From the NCBI RefSeq assembly GCF_004363955.1, contig NZ_SNZR01000014.1:248001-312000 (forward strand): a DNA stretch of 64,000 nucleotides, written 5' to 3'. The stretch comes from Enterovirga rhinocerotis (lineage in GTDB: Bacteria; Pseudomonadota; Alphaproteobacteria; Rhizobiales; Beijerinckiaceae). This document shows positions 5,962 to 16,197 of this stretch, piece by piece. The notes below the pieces were generated by a model that saw only the letters and a list, made by a program, of their open reading frames with translations, was not told where the DNA came from and ran no database searches. Every line of letters begins with the position of its first letter. Position 1 is the first letter of the stretch. Both the position numbers and the translations under genes were made by a program.

Positions 5962-7325
5962 TGGCGAGCGTGCGCAAGAGGGTGCTCCCGAGCGGGAAAC
6001 AGGTGTGGCTCGCCGCCTATGTCGACGGCGCGGGAGCGAGGCGGTTCAAGCAGTTCGCGACACGGAAGGAGGCGGATGCCTTCCTGTTGCGGGCTCGTTC
6101 AGAGGTGGCAGCCGGCAGCCACGTGCCCGATCGAGAGGCCAGCACGGTCCAGGCCGCCTACGATGCGTTGATCAAGACGCTCGAGGCCGACGGGGCGGCG
6201 CGCGCGACGATCCACAACTACGTCGTCTATTACCGCGGGCATGTCCGGCCGTTCCTCGCCAAGAAGCTCCTCCCGAAGATACAGCCGGCCGATGTTGGCG
6301 ACTGGCTTGCGACGCTGAAGTCTGAGGGTAGGACCGACGACACATGCCGGCGCGCCAAGGTCGTGCTCGGGGTGATCTATGACGAGGCGATTCGTCGGCG
6401 CATGGCGCACGTAAACCCGGTTCGTTCGCTGCGGTCGCGGCGGAAGGTCCGCCGGGTCGAGATCGCCGAGGCAGAGGAGAAGGTGCGGATCCCCGAGCGG
6501 GACGTTGTGCGAGAGATTCTCGCTGCCGCCGCCGACATCCAGACCACCTACCTGATCGCGCGCGATAGCGAGGACCGCATCGTTGCCGTGAAGCGGGTCA
6601 TGTCGGACAAGCCCATCGTGGCGAGGCGCGCATTCGCGGCCGAACACCCCGGCATGACCACAGAGCGGTATCGGCCCGCAGAGTGGTTTCGGCCTCTGCT
6701 GGCCACCATGGCCTTCGCTGGCCTTCGAATCGGAGAAGCGCGCGGACTCGCATGGCGGAGGGTGAAGGCAGACAGCATCGCCGTGCGCGAGGCCGTCGAC
6801 CGCTACAACGAGCGCGGCCCGGTAAAGACGGCCGCCGCGCTGCGCGACGTCCCCATCGGGCCGCTCCTCAACGGTATGCTCGGCAACTGGCGTGCGGCTT
6901 CGGCCAAGGTCGACGCCGAGGGACAGCCGATCGAGCCCGCCACCGATGCCCTTGTGTTCCCATCGGAGGTGGGCACGCCTCTGAGCTACAGGAACGTGAT
7001 GCAGCGCCAGCTTGGCCCGATCCAGGCGGTGCTCGGCATGGTCGACGACAAGGGTGCGCCGCTATGGTCCGCGCACGCCTTTCGACACTTCGCCGTATCG
7101 CTCTGGATCGCCGAGGGGGCGAGCTTGAAGCAGGTCTCAGTCTGGGCTGGACACGAATCGCCGGAGTTCTCGATGCGTGTCTATGGGCACTTGTTCGCTT
7201 CCGGACGCAGCGATAGGAAGGCAGTTACGGCGGCCGAGCGATCGGTTCTCGGTGATGCCTCGGCAACACCTGAGCAACACGAGCATGAAGGGGCGACGAA
7301 TGTCGAAGTACTATCAGTGCGATAG
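5961..7325 (+). CDS. int: tyrosine recombinase (phage integrase)
   Basis: A 454-aa site-specific recombinase. The N-terminal arm-binding domain opens with MASVRKRVLPSGKQVW and RKEADAFLLRARSE. The SAM-like core-binding domain lies at about 64-160. The catalytic domain shows R256 (FAGLRIGEARGL), a lysine at about 289 (PVKTAAALRDVPI), H372-x-x-R375 (HAFRHFAVSLW), H398 (WAGHES) and the nucleophile Y408 (RVYGHLF). There is an insertion of about 45 residues (195-240) before the catalytic arginine. The gene ends 17 bp before the half-tRNA att core, the usual int-att layout. It is co-translated with the upstream gene. Confidence 0.95.
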   Translation: MASVRKRVLPSGKQVWLAAYVDGAGARRFKQFATRKEADAFLLRARSEVAAGSHVPDREASTVQAAYDALIKTLEADGAARATIHNYVVYYRGHVRPFLAKKLLPKIQPADVGDWLATLKSEGRTDDTCRRAKVVLGVIYDEAIRRRMAHVNPVRSLRSRRKVRRVEIAEAEEKVRIPERDVVREILAAAADIQTTYLIARDSEDRIVAVKRVMSDKPIVARRAFAAEHPGMTTERYRPAEWFRPLLATMAFAGLRIGEARGLAWRRVKADSIAVREAVDRYNERGPVKTAAALRDVPIGPLLNGMLGNWRAASAKVDAEGQPIEPATDALVFPSEVGTPLSYRNVMQRQLGPIQAVLGMVDDKGAPLWSAHAFRHFAVSLWIAEGASLKQVSVWAGHESPEFSMRVYGHLFASGRSDRKAVTAAERSVLGDASATPEQHEHEGATNVEVLSVR

Positions 7326-7342
7326 GGTTTCGCCGCGACACC

Positions 7343-7387
7343 CTTCTAAGCGGCAGGTCCCTGGTTCGAGCCCAGGCGGGGTCGCCA
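7343..7387 (+). other. right attachment site: 3' half of a tRNA-Arg(TCT) gene
   Basis: The segment reads as the anticodon loop CTTCTAA (7343-7349, anticodon TCT), the 3' anticodon stem GCGGC, a 5-nt variable loop, the T-arm CCTGG-TTCGAGC-CCAGG, then the acceptor 3' strand CGGGGTC, a discriminator G and an encoded CCA (ending 7387). The five bases before the loop (ACACC) cannot pair with GCGGC, and no D-arm precedes it, so only the 3' half is present. This is the direct-repeat copy expected at the integrase-proximal end; the intact tRNA should lie at the element's other end, left of the window. Confidence 0.85.
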
Positions 7388-7657
7388 ATGATTTCAATCA
7401 GTTAGGTGGCAGCGGCGTTGAGCATGACGACAACGCGCCGGCTGGCCGTTCCGACAAACGGCCCGCTTGGTCGGCGCGGCGCTGCATCGGTCTTCGCAGT
7501 CTTGCGTCATTCGCGATTTTATCTGTGCAGGACGATGGCGCGCCAAGTCCTTCCGGAATCGCCATCGTGGCGGAATCTACGCGGATTGCTTAAAGCTTCC
7601 GAAACGTCAGCTCAGCCATAGCCTGCGCGTCTGTCGCCCTTCCTTCCAGAGACTGCC
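7388..7657. other. intergenic DNA outside the att site, nothing recognised
   Basis: 270 bp between the att core and the diguanylate cyclase gene. I see no gene, RNA or strong repeat here; it presumably carries the promoter of the downstream gene. Confidence 0.4.
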
Positions 7658-8869
7658 ATGCACCTGGATTACCATACGCTGCTGGCAGCATTCTTCTTGT
7701 CCGGGTGCGGACTGGCAAGCGCCTTCCTGGTGAGCTGGCTCGTCTCCCGGAAGGAACGGTTTCTGGTCATCTGGACGTTCGGCGTGCTGCTGATGGCGCT
7801 CGGTGCGCTCGTCTACGGCTGGTACGCGAAGACCATGTCGCCGGTGATCGGGGCGGCCGGATACACGGCCCTTCTGACCGGCCTCGCCTTCGTCTTCGGG
7901 GCCGCTTGCGAGTTCCGCACGGGTATCCTCCCGTGGCGGCGCGTGGCTGCGTTCGCGATCGTGCCCTCCATCGCCATGGCCGTTCCCATGCTGGCAGGCC
8001 AGAACGGCATCTCCATGATCCTGCTCAATCTCGCCGCGCCCGTGATCCTGTTCATGACGGCGCGGGAGCATTGGCTCGGACGCGCCGAAGCGCGGGCGGC
8101 GATGGCGCTGCTGACGGGGCTCTACATCGTCACGGGCCTCTCGTTCGTGCCCTGCGCGCTTCTGCTGCTGCAGGCCGGCGAATGGCGCTTGCCGCAAGCG
8201 CCGTCGAACTGGGCGGAGGATGTCAATCTCGGCATCTGCCTGATCACGCTCGCCGGCATCGGCGCGCTGTCCCTGGCGCTCAATCAGGCGCGGCTGGCGC
8301 GCGGCCACAAGCGCGACGCCGAGACCGACGCGCTGACCGGCCTGCTCAACCGGCGCGCGCTGCTCGACCATATCGCCCATGGCGCGGAGGGGCCGGCCTC
8401 GCTCATCATCTTCGACATCGATCGGTTCAAGGCGATCAACGACGTTCACGGCCATCCGGCCGGCGACGAGGTGCTGAGGACGTTCGGGGAAATCCTGCTG
8501 CTGTCCGGCAGGTCGGGCCTCGCGGCGCGGCTCGGTGGCGAGGAATTCGCGCTATTGGTTCCCGGCGCATCGCTCGTCTCGGCGGCCATGCTCGCCGATG
8601 GGGTGCGCATGCGGCTCGCGAAGCGCCATTTCAGCGGGAACGGGTGCGCGTTCAGCAGCACGGTGAGCGCCGGTGTTTCGCAATCCGATGCAGCGGTGAG
8701 CAATTTCGACACGATGCTGAGCGATGCCGACAACGCGCTCTATGCAGCCAAGCGCAACGGCCGCAACCGGATCGCGGTGAGTTCGGACAGCACCGAGTTC
8801 CTGACCCAGTTCCGCTCTCCCGACGGCCATCGCGGCCCCATCGATCTCGTGAGGCTCAAGACCGGGTAG
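7658..8869 (+). CDS. membrane diguanylate cyclase (GGDEF)
   Basis: 403 aa. Residues 1 to about 215 hold six to seven hydrophobic segments (for example LLAAFFLSGCGLASAFLVSW and a final ICLITLAGIGALSLAL), an integral membrane sensor. A GGDEF domain follows from about 230: DALTGLLNRRALLDH, FDIDRFKAINDVHGHPAGDE, and the active-site GGEEF at about residues 294-298. The intact motif predicts synthesis of cyclic di-GMP from two GTP. The inhibitory RxxD I-site is absent five residues upstream, so product inhibition is probably lacking. No EAL domain is present. It stands alone, the first host gene beyond the integrated element. Confidence 0.93.
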   Translation: MHLDYHTLLAAFFLSGCGLASAFLVSWLVSRKERFLVIWTFGVLLMALGALVYGWYAKTMSPVIGAAGYTALLTGLAFVFGAACEFRTGILPWRRVAAFAIVPSIAMAVPMLAGQNGISMILLNLAAPVILFMTAREHWLGRAEARAAMALLTGLYIVTGLSFVPCALLLLQAGEWRLPQAPSNWAEDVNLGICLITLAGIGALSLALNQARLARGHKRDAETDALTGLLNRRALLDHIAHGAEGPASLIIFDIDRFKAINDVHGHPAGDEVLRTFGEILLLSGRSGLAARLGGEEFALLVPGASLVSAAMLADGVRMRLAKRHFSGNGCAFSSTVSAGVSQSDAAVSNFDTMLSDADNALYAAKRNGRNRIAVSSDSTEFLTQFRSPDGHRGPIDLVRLKTG

Positions 8870-8950
8870 GATGATCGATCGGCCGTGCGTCCTGCCGGCC
8901 GACCTCTCGGCGGCCTGCAGGAAGCAGGCCCCTTCTTCCTCGATCCGTGA

Positions 8951-9172
8951 TCAGCCCGTCACGGCGACCCGGGTCACCAGTTCGCCGCCCGTATCGGTGA
9001 CCTCGACCGTGAGATTGCCGAGATCGGATTCCGGCAAGCCGAGATCCTGCCGGAGCTTGCGCGCCAGATAGACGGCGCAGGCGTCCAGATCGGCACTCGC
9101 CGGCAGATCGATCCCCTCCTGGTCGGGAATGAGACGGTCGCCGGAACGGATCGAGAAGAAGTACCGGGCCAT
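8951..9172 (-). CDS. DUF6894-family small protein
   Basis: 73 aa from the ATG at 9172 (MARYFFSIRSGDRLIPDQEG). The RYFF...RSGD...PDQEG pattern followed by a single helix and a beta strand near VEVTDTGGELV matches the small DUF6894 proteins abundant in Methylobacterium-like Rhizobiales. Function is unknown. It lies immediately downstream of rpsU on the same strand (2 bp apart), so it may be transcribed with rpsU. Confidence 0.75.
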   Translation of the reverse strand: MARYFFSIRSGDRLIPDQEGIDLPASADLDACAVYLARKLRQDLGLPESDLGNLTVEVTDTGGELVTRVAVTG

Positions 9173-9173
9173 C

Positions 9174-9476
9174 TCAGACGGCCTGGCTCGCCTCGGGGGA
9201 GGGGGACGACGACGGTCCCGGAGGCCTGGGGCGGCCACGGCCGGCAACGGGAAGCTTCCGCTTCGGCGCCGCGATGAGGCCTTCCTTGATCGCCTGCTTC
9301 CGCGCCAGCTTCCGGGCCCGACGGATGGCATCGGCGCGCTCGCGCACCCGCCTCTCCGAGGGCTTCTCGTAGGCCTTGCGCTTCTTCATCTCGCGGAAGA
9401 CGCCCTCGCGCTGAAGCTTCCGCTTCAGCGCGCGCAGCGCCTGGTCGACGTTATTGTCGCGGACGAGGACCTGCAT
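9174..9476 (-). CDS. rpsU: 30S ribosomal protein S21
   Basis: 100 aa. The N-terminal 60 residues are canonical S21: [20 protein letters not shown], then [21 protein letters not shown]21 sits near the anti-Shine-Dalgarno of 16S rRNA in the 30S subunit and helps initiation. The C-terminus is extended past residue 75 with a Pro/Ser-rich tail ([14 protein letters not shown]), as is common in Rhizobiales. It is 5 bp downstream of the cold-shock gene on the same strand, so the two probably share a transcript. Confidence 0.95.
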   Translation of the reverse strand: MQVLVRDNNVDQALRALKRKLQREGVFREMKKRKAYEKPSERRVRERADAIRRARKLARKQAIKEGLIAAPKRKLPVAGRGRPRPPGPSSSPSPEASQAV

Positions 9477-9481
9477 TCCGC

Positions 9482-9694
9482 TCAGCTCGCGACCTTGAGA
9501 TCGCCGGCCGATTGCTTGCCGCTGCGCCGATCGGTCTCGATCTCGTAGGAAATCTTCTGGCCCTCACGGAGGCCGGCAAGGCCCGCACGCTCGACGGCGC
9601 TGATGTGGACGAACACATCCTTGCTGCCGTCATCGGGCTGCACGAACCCGTAACCCTTCGTCTCGTTGAACCACTTTACGGTGCCAGCCGGCAT
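9482..9694 (-). CDS. cold-shock protein (CspA family)
   Basis: 70 aa from the ATG at 9694. It has the cold-shock fold with both RNA-binding motifs: KGYGFV (RNP1, residues 13-18) and VFVHIS (RNP2, residues 27-32), after the typical [14 protein letters not shown] start. Such proteins bind single-stranded RNA and melt secondary structure. A longer in-frame extension upstream to 10021 is not credible. The gene lies just before rpsU. Confidence 0.95.
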   Translation of the reverse strand: MPAGTVKWFNETKGYGFVQPDDGSKDVFVHISAVERAGLAGLREGQKISYEIETDRRSGKQSAGDLKVAS

Positions 9695-10103
9695 GATGTC
9701 TCCGCGATATCTCGTGTAACTGCAGGCCGCGCGGGTGCGCGTCCGCTCCTGATCGAAATTGAATGAAGGCTGAAACGAGACCCCGGCAGGAGCGGCGAAC
9801 CAGAAATCAGGGTCAAGGTCGATATGCCAGCTTACGCCATTGAGCCGATCTCCGCAAACCCGCCGGATCGGGCGGTGAAATGCTCGCCCGCGAGCGGCGA
9901 TCCCTGACGCAATCCGAGAGATGGCGACGATCAAGATCTGCCTGGTGCGCATGGCGCGAGCGCGTCCGGCCGCTTGGTATGCATTTCGCTTTTCGGTAGG
10001 GCGGGATGTCGTCGCCGACACGGCCGCAAAGGTCTTGCGTCGGCCATCGCATCATGACGATCCCGCATCGGTCGCGACGGTCCCGATCCTAAGAGACGCC
10101 AGC

Positions 10104-10370
10104 ATGTCCCTTCATCGTCCCGGCCGCGGACGGCGCCGCCTGCCATCGCATTACGCGCCGATCCTCCTGCCGCTCATTCTGTCGTTGATGATGTCCTGCA
10201 TCGTCTCCGCCGTTGCGACGCTGCGGACCCTCGGGTTCTCGCCCGACTTTTTCGCGCTGTGGCCGGGAGCCTGGGCGCTGTCCTGGATCGTCGCCTTCCC
10301 GACCTTGCTCATCCTGTTGCCGCTCGCGCGGCGCATCGTCGGGCTCCTGATCGATCCGCCGCCCGCCTGA
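10104..10370 (+). CDS. DUF2798 small membrane protein
   Basis: 88 aa from the ATG at 10104; an in-frame start at 9921 would add a region with no family resemblance. After a basic N-terminus ([17 protein letters not shown]) there are two transmembrane helices, [20 protein letters not shown] and [19 protein letters not shown], joined by [18 protein letters not shown]. This two-helix pattern with FxxxWxxaw in the loop is typical of DUF2798. Function is unknown. It is the only plus-strand gene between rpoD and the csp-rpsU pair. Confidence 0.7.
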   Translation: MSLHRPGRGRRRLPSHYAPILLPLILSLMMSCIVSAVATLRTLGFSPDFFALWPGAWALSWIVAFPTLLILLPLARRIVGLLIDPPPA

Positions 10371-10415
10371 CGGAGGGCGGCCGCCGCCCTGCCGACGGGG
10401 CCGGCGGCGTCCCGA

Positions 10416-12386
<1,971 letters not shown>

Positions 12387-12595
12387 GTCATGCCTTCTCG
12401 AACGACGCCCCGGCGCGCGCTTCCGGCCTTCGACGCCCTGAATACGCGCGGGGCAGCCAAGCCCTGCGGCTTGCCACCCTGCTCCAGCCCAGCCCTTAGA
12501 CGGCGATCGCGTTGATCAACCGTTAACCATGCTCCGCCGTCTCGGACCGGCGCCGCCCGGTCGATACGATCCTCTGCCGATCCGCCTTCGCCGAT

Positions 12596-14467
12596 CTAGT
12601 TCCGTCCCGGCTCGGCCTCCGTGCCGTCGAGCGAGGTCAGCTCTGCGCTGACCTCCTGAAGCCAGCTCAGAGTCGCTTCACTCTGATCGTCTGCGAAAGC
12701 ACGCTCGGCAGCGCGCTTCTCGCTATGTAGCGTTCGCGCCCTTCTTTGCAAGACCAGGGCCTGTCGAACGGCCTCTTCCAGCCGCCGCGTATCGGCCGCA
12801 GGCTCCAGCATCCAGCGGTCCCCGGGGCGGACTCGGGTGCGCAGGCGATCGAGCGCGGGCCGGAGACCGGCCCTGTCGGCGCGGGCCTCGATGATCTCGG
12901 GCTCGGCCGGCTCGCCATGGAGAACCGATTCGACGAGCAGGTTGCACAGGGCGCGCGCATCGGGATCGACCATGTCGAGCGTGGCGATCGAATCGGCCTC
13001 CCCGTGCAGGATGTCGGGATGGGCGATGAGCGCTGCCGCGATCAGGGCCTCGCGCGCGGAGGAGGCCCCGGCCCGGTCCGCGAAACGGGCGATGGCCGGC
13101 CCCACCTGTCCGATCGGACGCGAGAGATAGCCGGTGCTCGTGCCCGGGGGCTGCCAGGTCTGGCCCCCGCCGCGGCGGCCGCCGCGCTCGAACCCGGCCG
13201 GGCGCCCCATCTGCCGGAGGCGGGCCTCGATCTCGTCGCGATAGAATCGCCTCAGGGTCTCGTCGCGGATCGTCGCGACGGCGTCACGCAGCCGCGCCGC
13301 GACGGCGGCCCGGCGCTCTGGCGTCTCGGCATTGGCCCCGTCCCATTCCCGCGCCCAGAGCATGTCGACGAGCGGCCTTGCGCCGGCGAGGACGGTGTCG
13401 AGCGCGGCCCGACCGCCGCTGCGGGCGAGGTCGTCCGGATCCTGGCCCTGCGGGAGAAGCGCGAAGCGCAGCGACTTTCCGGGGGCGAGATGCGGCAAAG
13501 CGAGGCCGACCGCCTTGGCCGCCGCCCGCTGGCCGGCCGCATCCCCGTCGAAGCACAGGATGGGTTCGTCGCTCATGCGCCAGAGGAGGCCGAGCTGGTC
13601 CTCCGTCAGCGCGGTGCCGAGCGGCGCGACGGCATGGCGAAGGCCGACCTGGGCGAGGGCGATGACGTCGACATAGCCCTCGACCGCGATCACCGTCCCG
13701 GCCTCGTGGGCCGCACCGCGCGCGCGGTGATGGTTGTAGAGCAGGCGGCCCTTGTGGAAGAGCGGCGTCTCCGGCGAGTTCAGGTACTTCGCCGGCACGT
13801 CCGCGCTCATCGCCCGCCCGCCGAACCCCACGATCTGGCCGCGCGAATCGGCGATGGGAAACATGATCCGGTCGCGGAAGCGGTCGTAGGGGACCGCGAT
13901 GTCCTCGCCCGTGACGAGGAGCCCCGTTTCCGCCATGGCCTCCGCGCTGACGTCCTTGGCGGCGAGATGGTCGCGCAGGGCGAAGCGATCGGCGGGGGCA
14001 TAGCCGATGCGGAAGGCCGCCTGAGTCTCCTCGCCGATGGCGCGGCGCTCGAGATAGTCCCGCGCCGCGCGGCCGATGCCGCGGTGCAGGTTCGCCTCGA
14101 AGAACGCGGCGGCGAGGTCCATCACCTCGTGCAGCGAGCGTCGGCGGACCTCCTGGGCGATCGCCTCGGGCGTCGCCTTGGGCAGAGGGACCCCCGCATC
14201 GGCGGCCAGGCGCTCGACCGCCTCGGGGAAGGTCAGCCCCTCCGTCTCCATCAGGAAGTTGAAGATGTCGCCGTCCTTGCCGGCGGAGAAATCGAAATAG
14301 CGCCCCTTCTGGTCGTTGGCGTAGAAGGAGGGCGTCTTCTCGGCATTGAAGGGCGAGAGCCCGCGCCATTCCCGGCCCGCCTTCTTCAGCCGCACCTTGC
14401 GGCCGACGACGCTCGAAACCGGGAGCCGGGCACGGATTTCGTCCAAGATGTGGGGCGGATAGCGCAC
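12596..14467 (-). CDS. dnaG: DNA primase with degenerate zinc-binding domain
   Basis: 623 aa. It makes RNA primers at the replication fork. The N-terminal domain (GLSPFNAEKTPSFYANDQKG) keeps the fold, but the zinc ligands are gone: where CHC2 primases have C-H-C-C this one has S38, N41, D59 and A62. The TOPRIM core follows, with VIAVEGYVDVIAL near 260 and CFDGDAAGQRAA near 315 giving the Glu and Asp metal ligands. The C-terminus, after a Gly/Arg-rich linker, is the DnaB-interacting domain. Loss of the ligands looks like a lineage trait rather than damage, since the surrounding sequence is well conserved. It is transcribed ahead of rpoD. Confidence 0.97.
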   Translation of the reverse strand: MRYPPHILDEIRARLPVSSVVGRKVRLKKAGREWRGLSPFNAEKTPSFYANDQKGRYFDFSAGKDGDIFNFLMETEGLTFPEAVERLAADAGVPLPKATPEAIAQEVRRRSLHEVMDLAAAFFEANLHRGIGRAARDYLERRAIGEETQAAFRIGYAPADRFALRDHLAAKDVSAEAMAETGLLVTGEDIAVPYDRFRDRIMFPIADSRGQIVGFGGRAMSADVPAKYLNSPETPLFHKGRLLYNHHRARGAAHEAGTVIAVEGYVDVIALAQVGLRHAVAPLGTALTEDQLGLLWRMSDEPILCFDGDAAGQRAAAKAVGLALPHLAPGKSLRFALLPQGQDPDDLARSGGRAALDTVLAGARPLVDMLWAREWDGANAETPERRAAVAARLRDAVATIRDETLRRFYRDEIEARLRQMGRPAGFERGGRRGGGQTWQPPGTSTGYLSRPIGQVGPAIARFADRAGASSAREALIAAALIAHPDILHGEADSIATLDMVDPDARALCNLLVESVLHGEPAEPEIIEARADRAGLRPALDRLRTRVRPGDRWMLEPAADTRRLEEAVRQALVLQRRARTLHSEKRAAERAFADDQSEATLSWLQEVSAELTSLDGTEAEPGRN

Positions 14468-14528
14468 GATCCTGCCTTACAGGCTCCCGAAGCAGCGGGG
14501 CGGCAGCCATGCCACCCCCGGAAAGAAG

Positions 14529-14915
14529 ATGATGCTTTTCCCCATTCTGCCCGCTTTCCACAATGCGGCCCGTGCGCATCGGGCGGGATCGGCCGTCGTC
14601 GCCGTGCTGGCCGTGGCCGCCTGGCTGTCGGCTTGCGCGCCCTCCTACCCGCCGGTCGCCGAATCGGTGCGGGGCGACGCGGCCTTCAAGGCGCGGATCG
14701 CGAACGGCTTCCCGCCCGGCTCGCCCGCGGCGCGGCTGCGGGCGATGCTGGCGGCCGAGGGCTTCCGCCTGATCGAGGATCCCGCCGCGCGGCGCTTCTC
14801 GGCTCTCGAGCGGCCTGCGAACCTGCCCTGCTTCTCCTCGACCCGGATCGACTGGACCGAGGATGCGCGCGGACGGATCGTCCTGATCCAGGCGGCGCGC
14901 CAATCCTGCTCTTGA
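14529..14915 (+). CDS. small lipoprotein-like protein
   Basis: 128 aa. The N-terminus has a hydrophobic segment (AVVAVLAVAAWLSAC) ending in a lipobox-like LSAC at about residues 33-36, so it is probably a lipoprotein anchored in the envelope, although the 20 residues before the hydrophobic stretch are longer than usual. The mature part (VRGDAAFKARIANGFPPGSP, then DPAARRFSALERPANLPCFS) contains two cysteines near the end. No family is recognised. It is divergent from dnaG, with 61 bp between start codons. Confidence 0.6.
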   Translation: MMLFPILPAFHNAARAHRAGSAVVAVLAVAAWLSACAPSYPPVAESVRGDAAFKARIANGFPPGSPAARLRAMLAAEGFRLIEDPAARRFSALERPANLPCFSSTRIDWTEDARGRIVLIQAARQSCS

Positions 14916-14990
14916 CGGCGCCGCACCGTGGACTGACCCGGCCCGGTGCATGCTATACGGCGAACGGCCAAGCTTGAAAGGAGGCTCCGC

Positions 14991-16181
14991 ATGCTGCTTC
15001 GAGATGATCCCGCGCGTGCCTTCATGCCGTATCCAGCCGTCGAGGTGCCGGGAGCGGCGTCCGGGCCGCTCGCCGGCCTGACCTTCGCGGCCAAGGATCT
15101 CTTCGACGTCGCCGGCTATCCGACCGGAGGCGGCTCCCCGGCCGTGCTCGCGCGCTCGGGCATCAAGACGCAGACGGCCCCGGCCGTGCAGCGGCTGCTC
15201 GATGCCGGTGCCCGCTTCGTCGGGAAGACCCATACCGACGAATTCGCCTTCTCGATGAACGGCAAGAACGCCCATTTCGGCACCCCCGTGAACGGCGGCG
15301 CGCCGGACCGCATTCCGGGCGGCTCGTCCTCGGGCTCGGCATCGGCCGTCTCGAACGGGCTCTGCGACACGGCGCTCGGGACCGATACCGGCGGCTCGGT
15401 TCGCGCCCCGGCGAGCCATTGCGGCCTGTTCGGCCTGCGGCCCAGCCATGGCCGGATCAGCCTCGAAGGCTGCCTCGACCTTGCGCCGTCCTTCGATACC
15501 TGCGGCTTCTTCGCCCGCAGCGGCGACGTGTTCGAACGGGTCGCCGCCGTGATGCTGGGCGAGGATTCCGCCCCTCTGCCGGAGCAGCCGCGCCTGGTGC
15601 TTGCGGCCGATGCCTTCGCGATGCTCGACACCGAGGTCCGGGCGGTGCTGGCACCGCTGGTCCAGGGGATCGAAGCGCAACTCGGCGCGGCGCAGATGGT
15701 CGACGCGGCCGGACCGTCGGGGTTCGAGCCGCTCTACTGGGCGTTCCGCTATCTGCAGGGGCGCGAGGCCTGGCTCGCGGATGGCGACGTCATCTCGACC
15801 CATCGCATGCCGCTCGGTCCGGGCGTCGCCGAGCGCTTCGCCTTCTCGCGCACGGTGAGCGATGCGCAGGTCGAGAGCGCGGATGGCTGCAGGGCCGATT
15901 TCCGCGAGCGCTTCCGCACGATCGTGCCCGAGGGCACGGTGATGGTGCTGCCGACCGTTCCCGACGTCGCTCCGCTCCTGACGGATGACGAATCCACGCT
16001 CGAGAGCTACCGGAACCGCTCTCTCAACCTGCTCAGCCTGTCGGGTCTGTCCGGCGCGCCGCAGGTCTCGATGCCCGTCGCGGGCCGTCTCGGAGCGCCG
16101 TTCGGCTTGTCGCTGATCGGCCCGGTCGGCTCCGATCTCGGGCTGGTCCGGCTGGCGGCGCGTCTCGCCGCCAATCTCTGA
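14991..16181 (+). CDS. amidase (amidase-signature family)
   Basis: 396 aa from the ATG at 14991, which follows a strong AAAGGAGG; an earlier in-frame start at 14946 is less likely. It has the Ser-cisSer-Lys triad of the amidase-signature family: Lys in TFAAKDLFDVAG, the Gly/Ser-rich GGSSSGSASAV, and the nucleophile in GTDTGGSVRAPAS. It hydrolyses a C-N amide bond; the substrate cannot be read from sequence. It is shorter than GatA, and no gatB or gatC is nearby, so a catabolic amidase is the better reading. The lactonase-like gene follows 16 bp downstream and is probably in the same operon. Confidence 0.88.
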   Translation: MLLRDDPARAFMPYPAVEVPGAASGPLAGLTFAAKDLFDVAGYPTGGGSPAVLARSGIKTQTAPAVQRLLDAGARFVGKTHTDEFAFSMNGKNAHFGTPVNGGAPDRIPGGSSSGSASAVSNGLCDTALGTDTGGSVRAPASHCGLFGLRPSHGRISLEGCLDLAPSFDTCGFFARSGDVFERVAAVMLGEDSAPLPEQPRLVLAADAFAMLDTEVRAVLAPLVQGIEAQLGAAQMVDAAGPSGFEPLYWAFRYLQGREAWLADGDVISTHRMPLGPGVAERFAFSRTVSDAQVESADGCRADFRERFRTIVPEGTVMVLPTVPDVAPLLTDDESTLESYRNRSLNLLSLSGLSGAPQVSMPVAGRLGAPFGLSLIGPVGSDLGLVRLAARLAANL

Positions 16182-16197
16182 TCGTGGGAGGGCGGGC

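Noticed and set aside
7292-7387. Possible complete tRNA gene (GGCGAC at 7292 could pair with GTCGCC at 7381)
   Set aside because: The span is 96 nt, there is no D-arm, the 5' anticodon stem does not pair, and the proposed 5' part lies inside the integrase coding sequence. With CCA encoded, the true acceptor partner would be GACCCCG. It is a 3' half only.
14946-16181. Amidase as GatA subunit of the tRNA amidotransferase
   Set aside because: The protein is about 90 residues shorter than GatA, has no gatB/gatC neighbour and lies in a lactonase operon.
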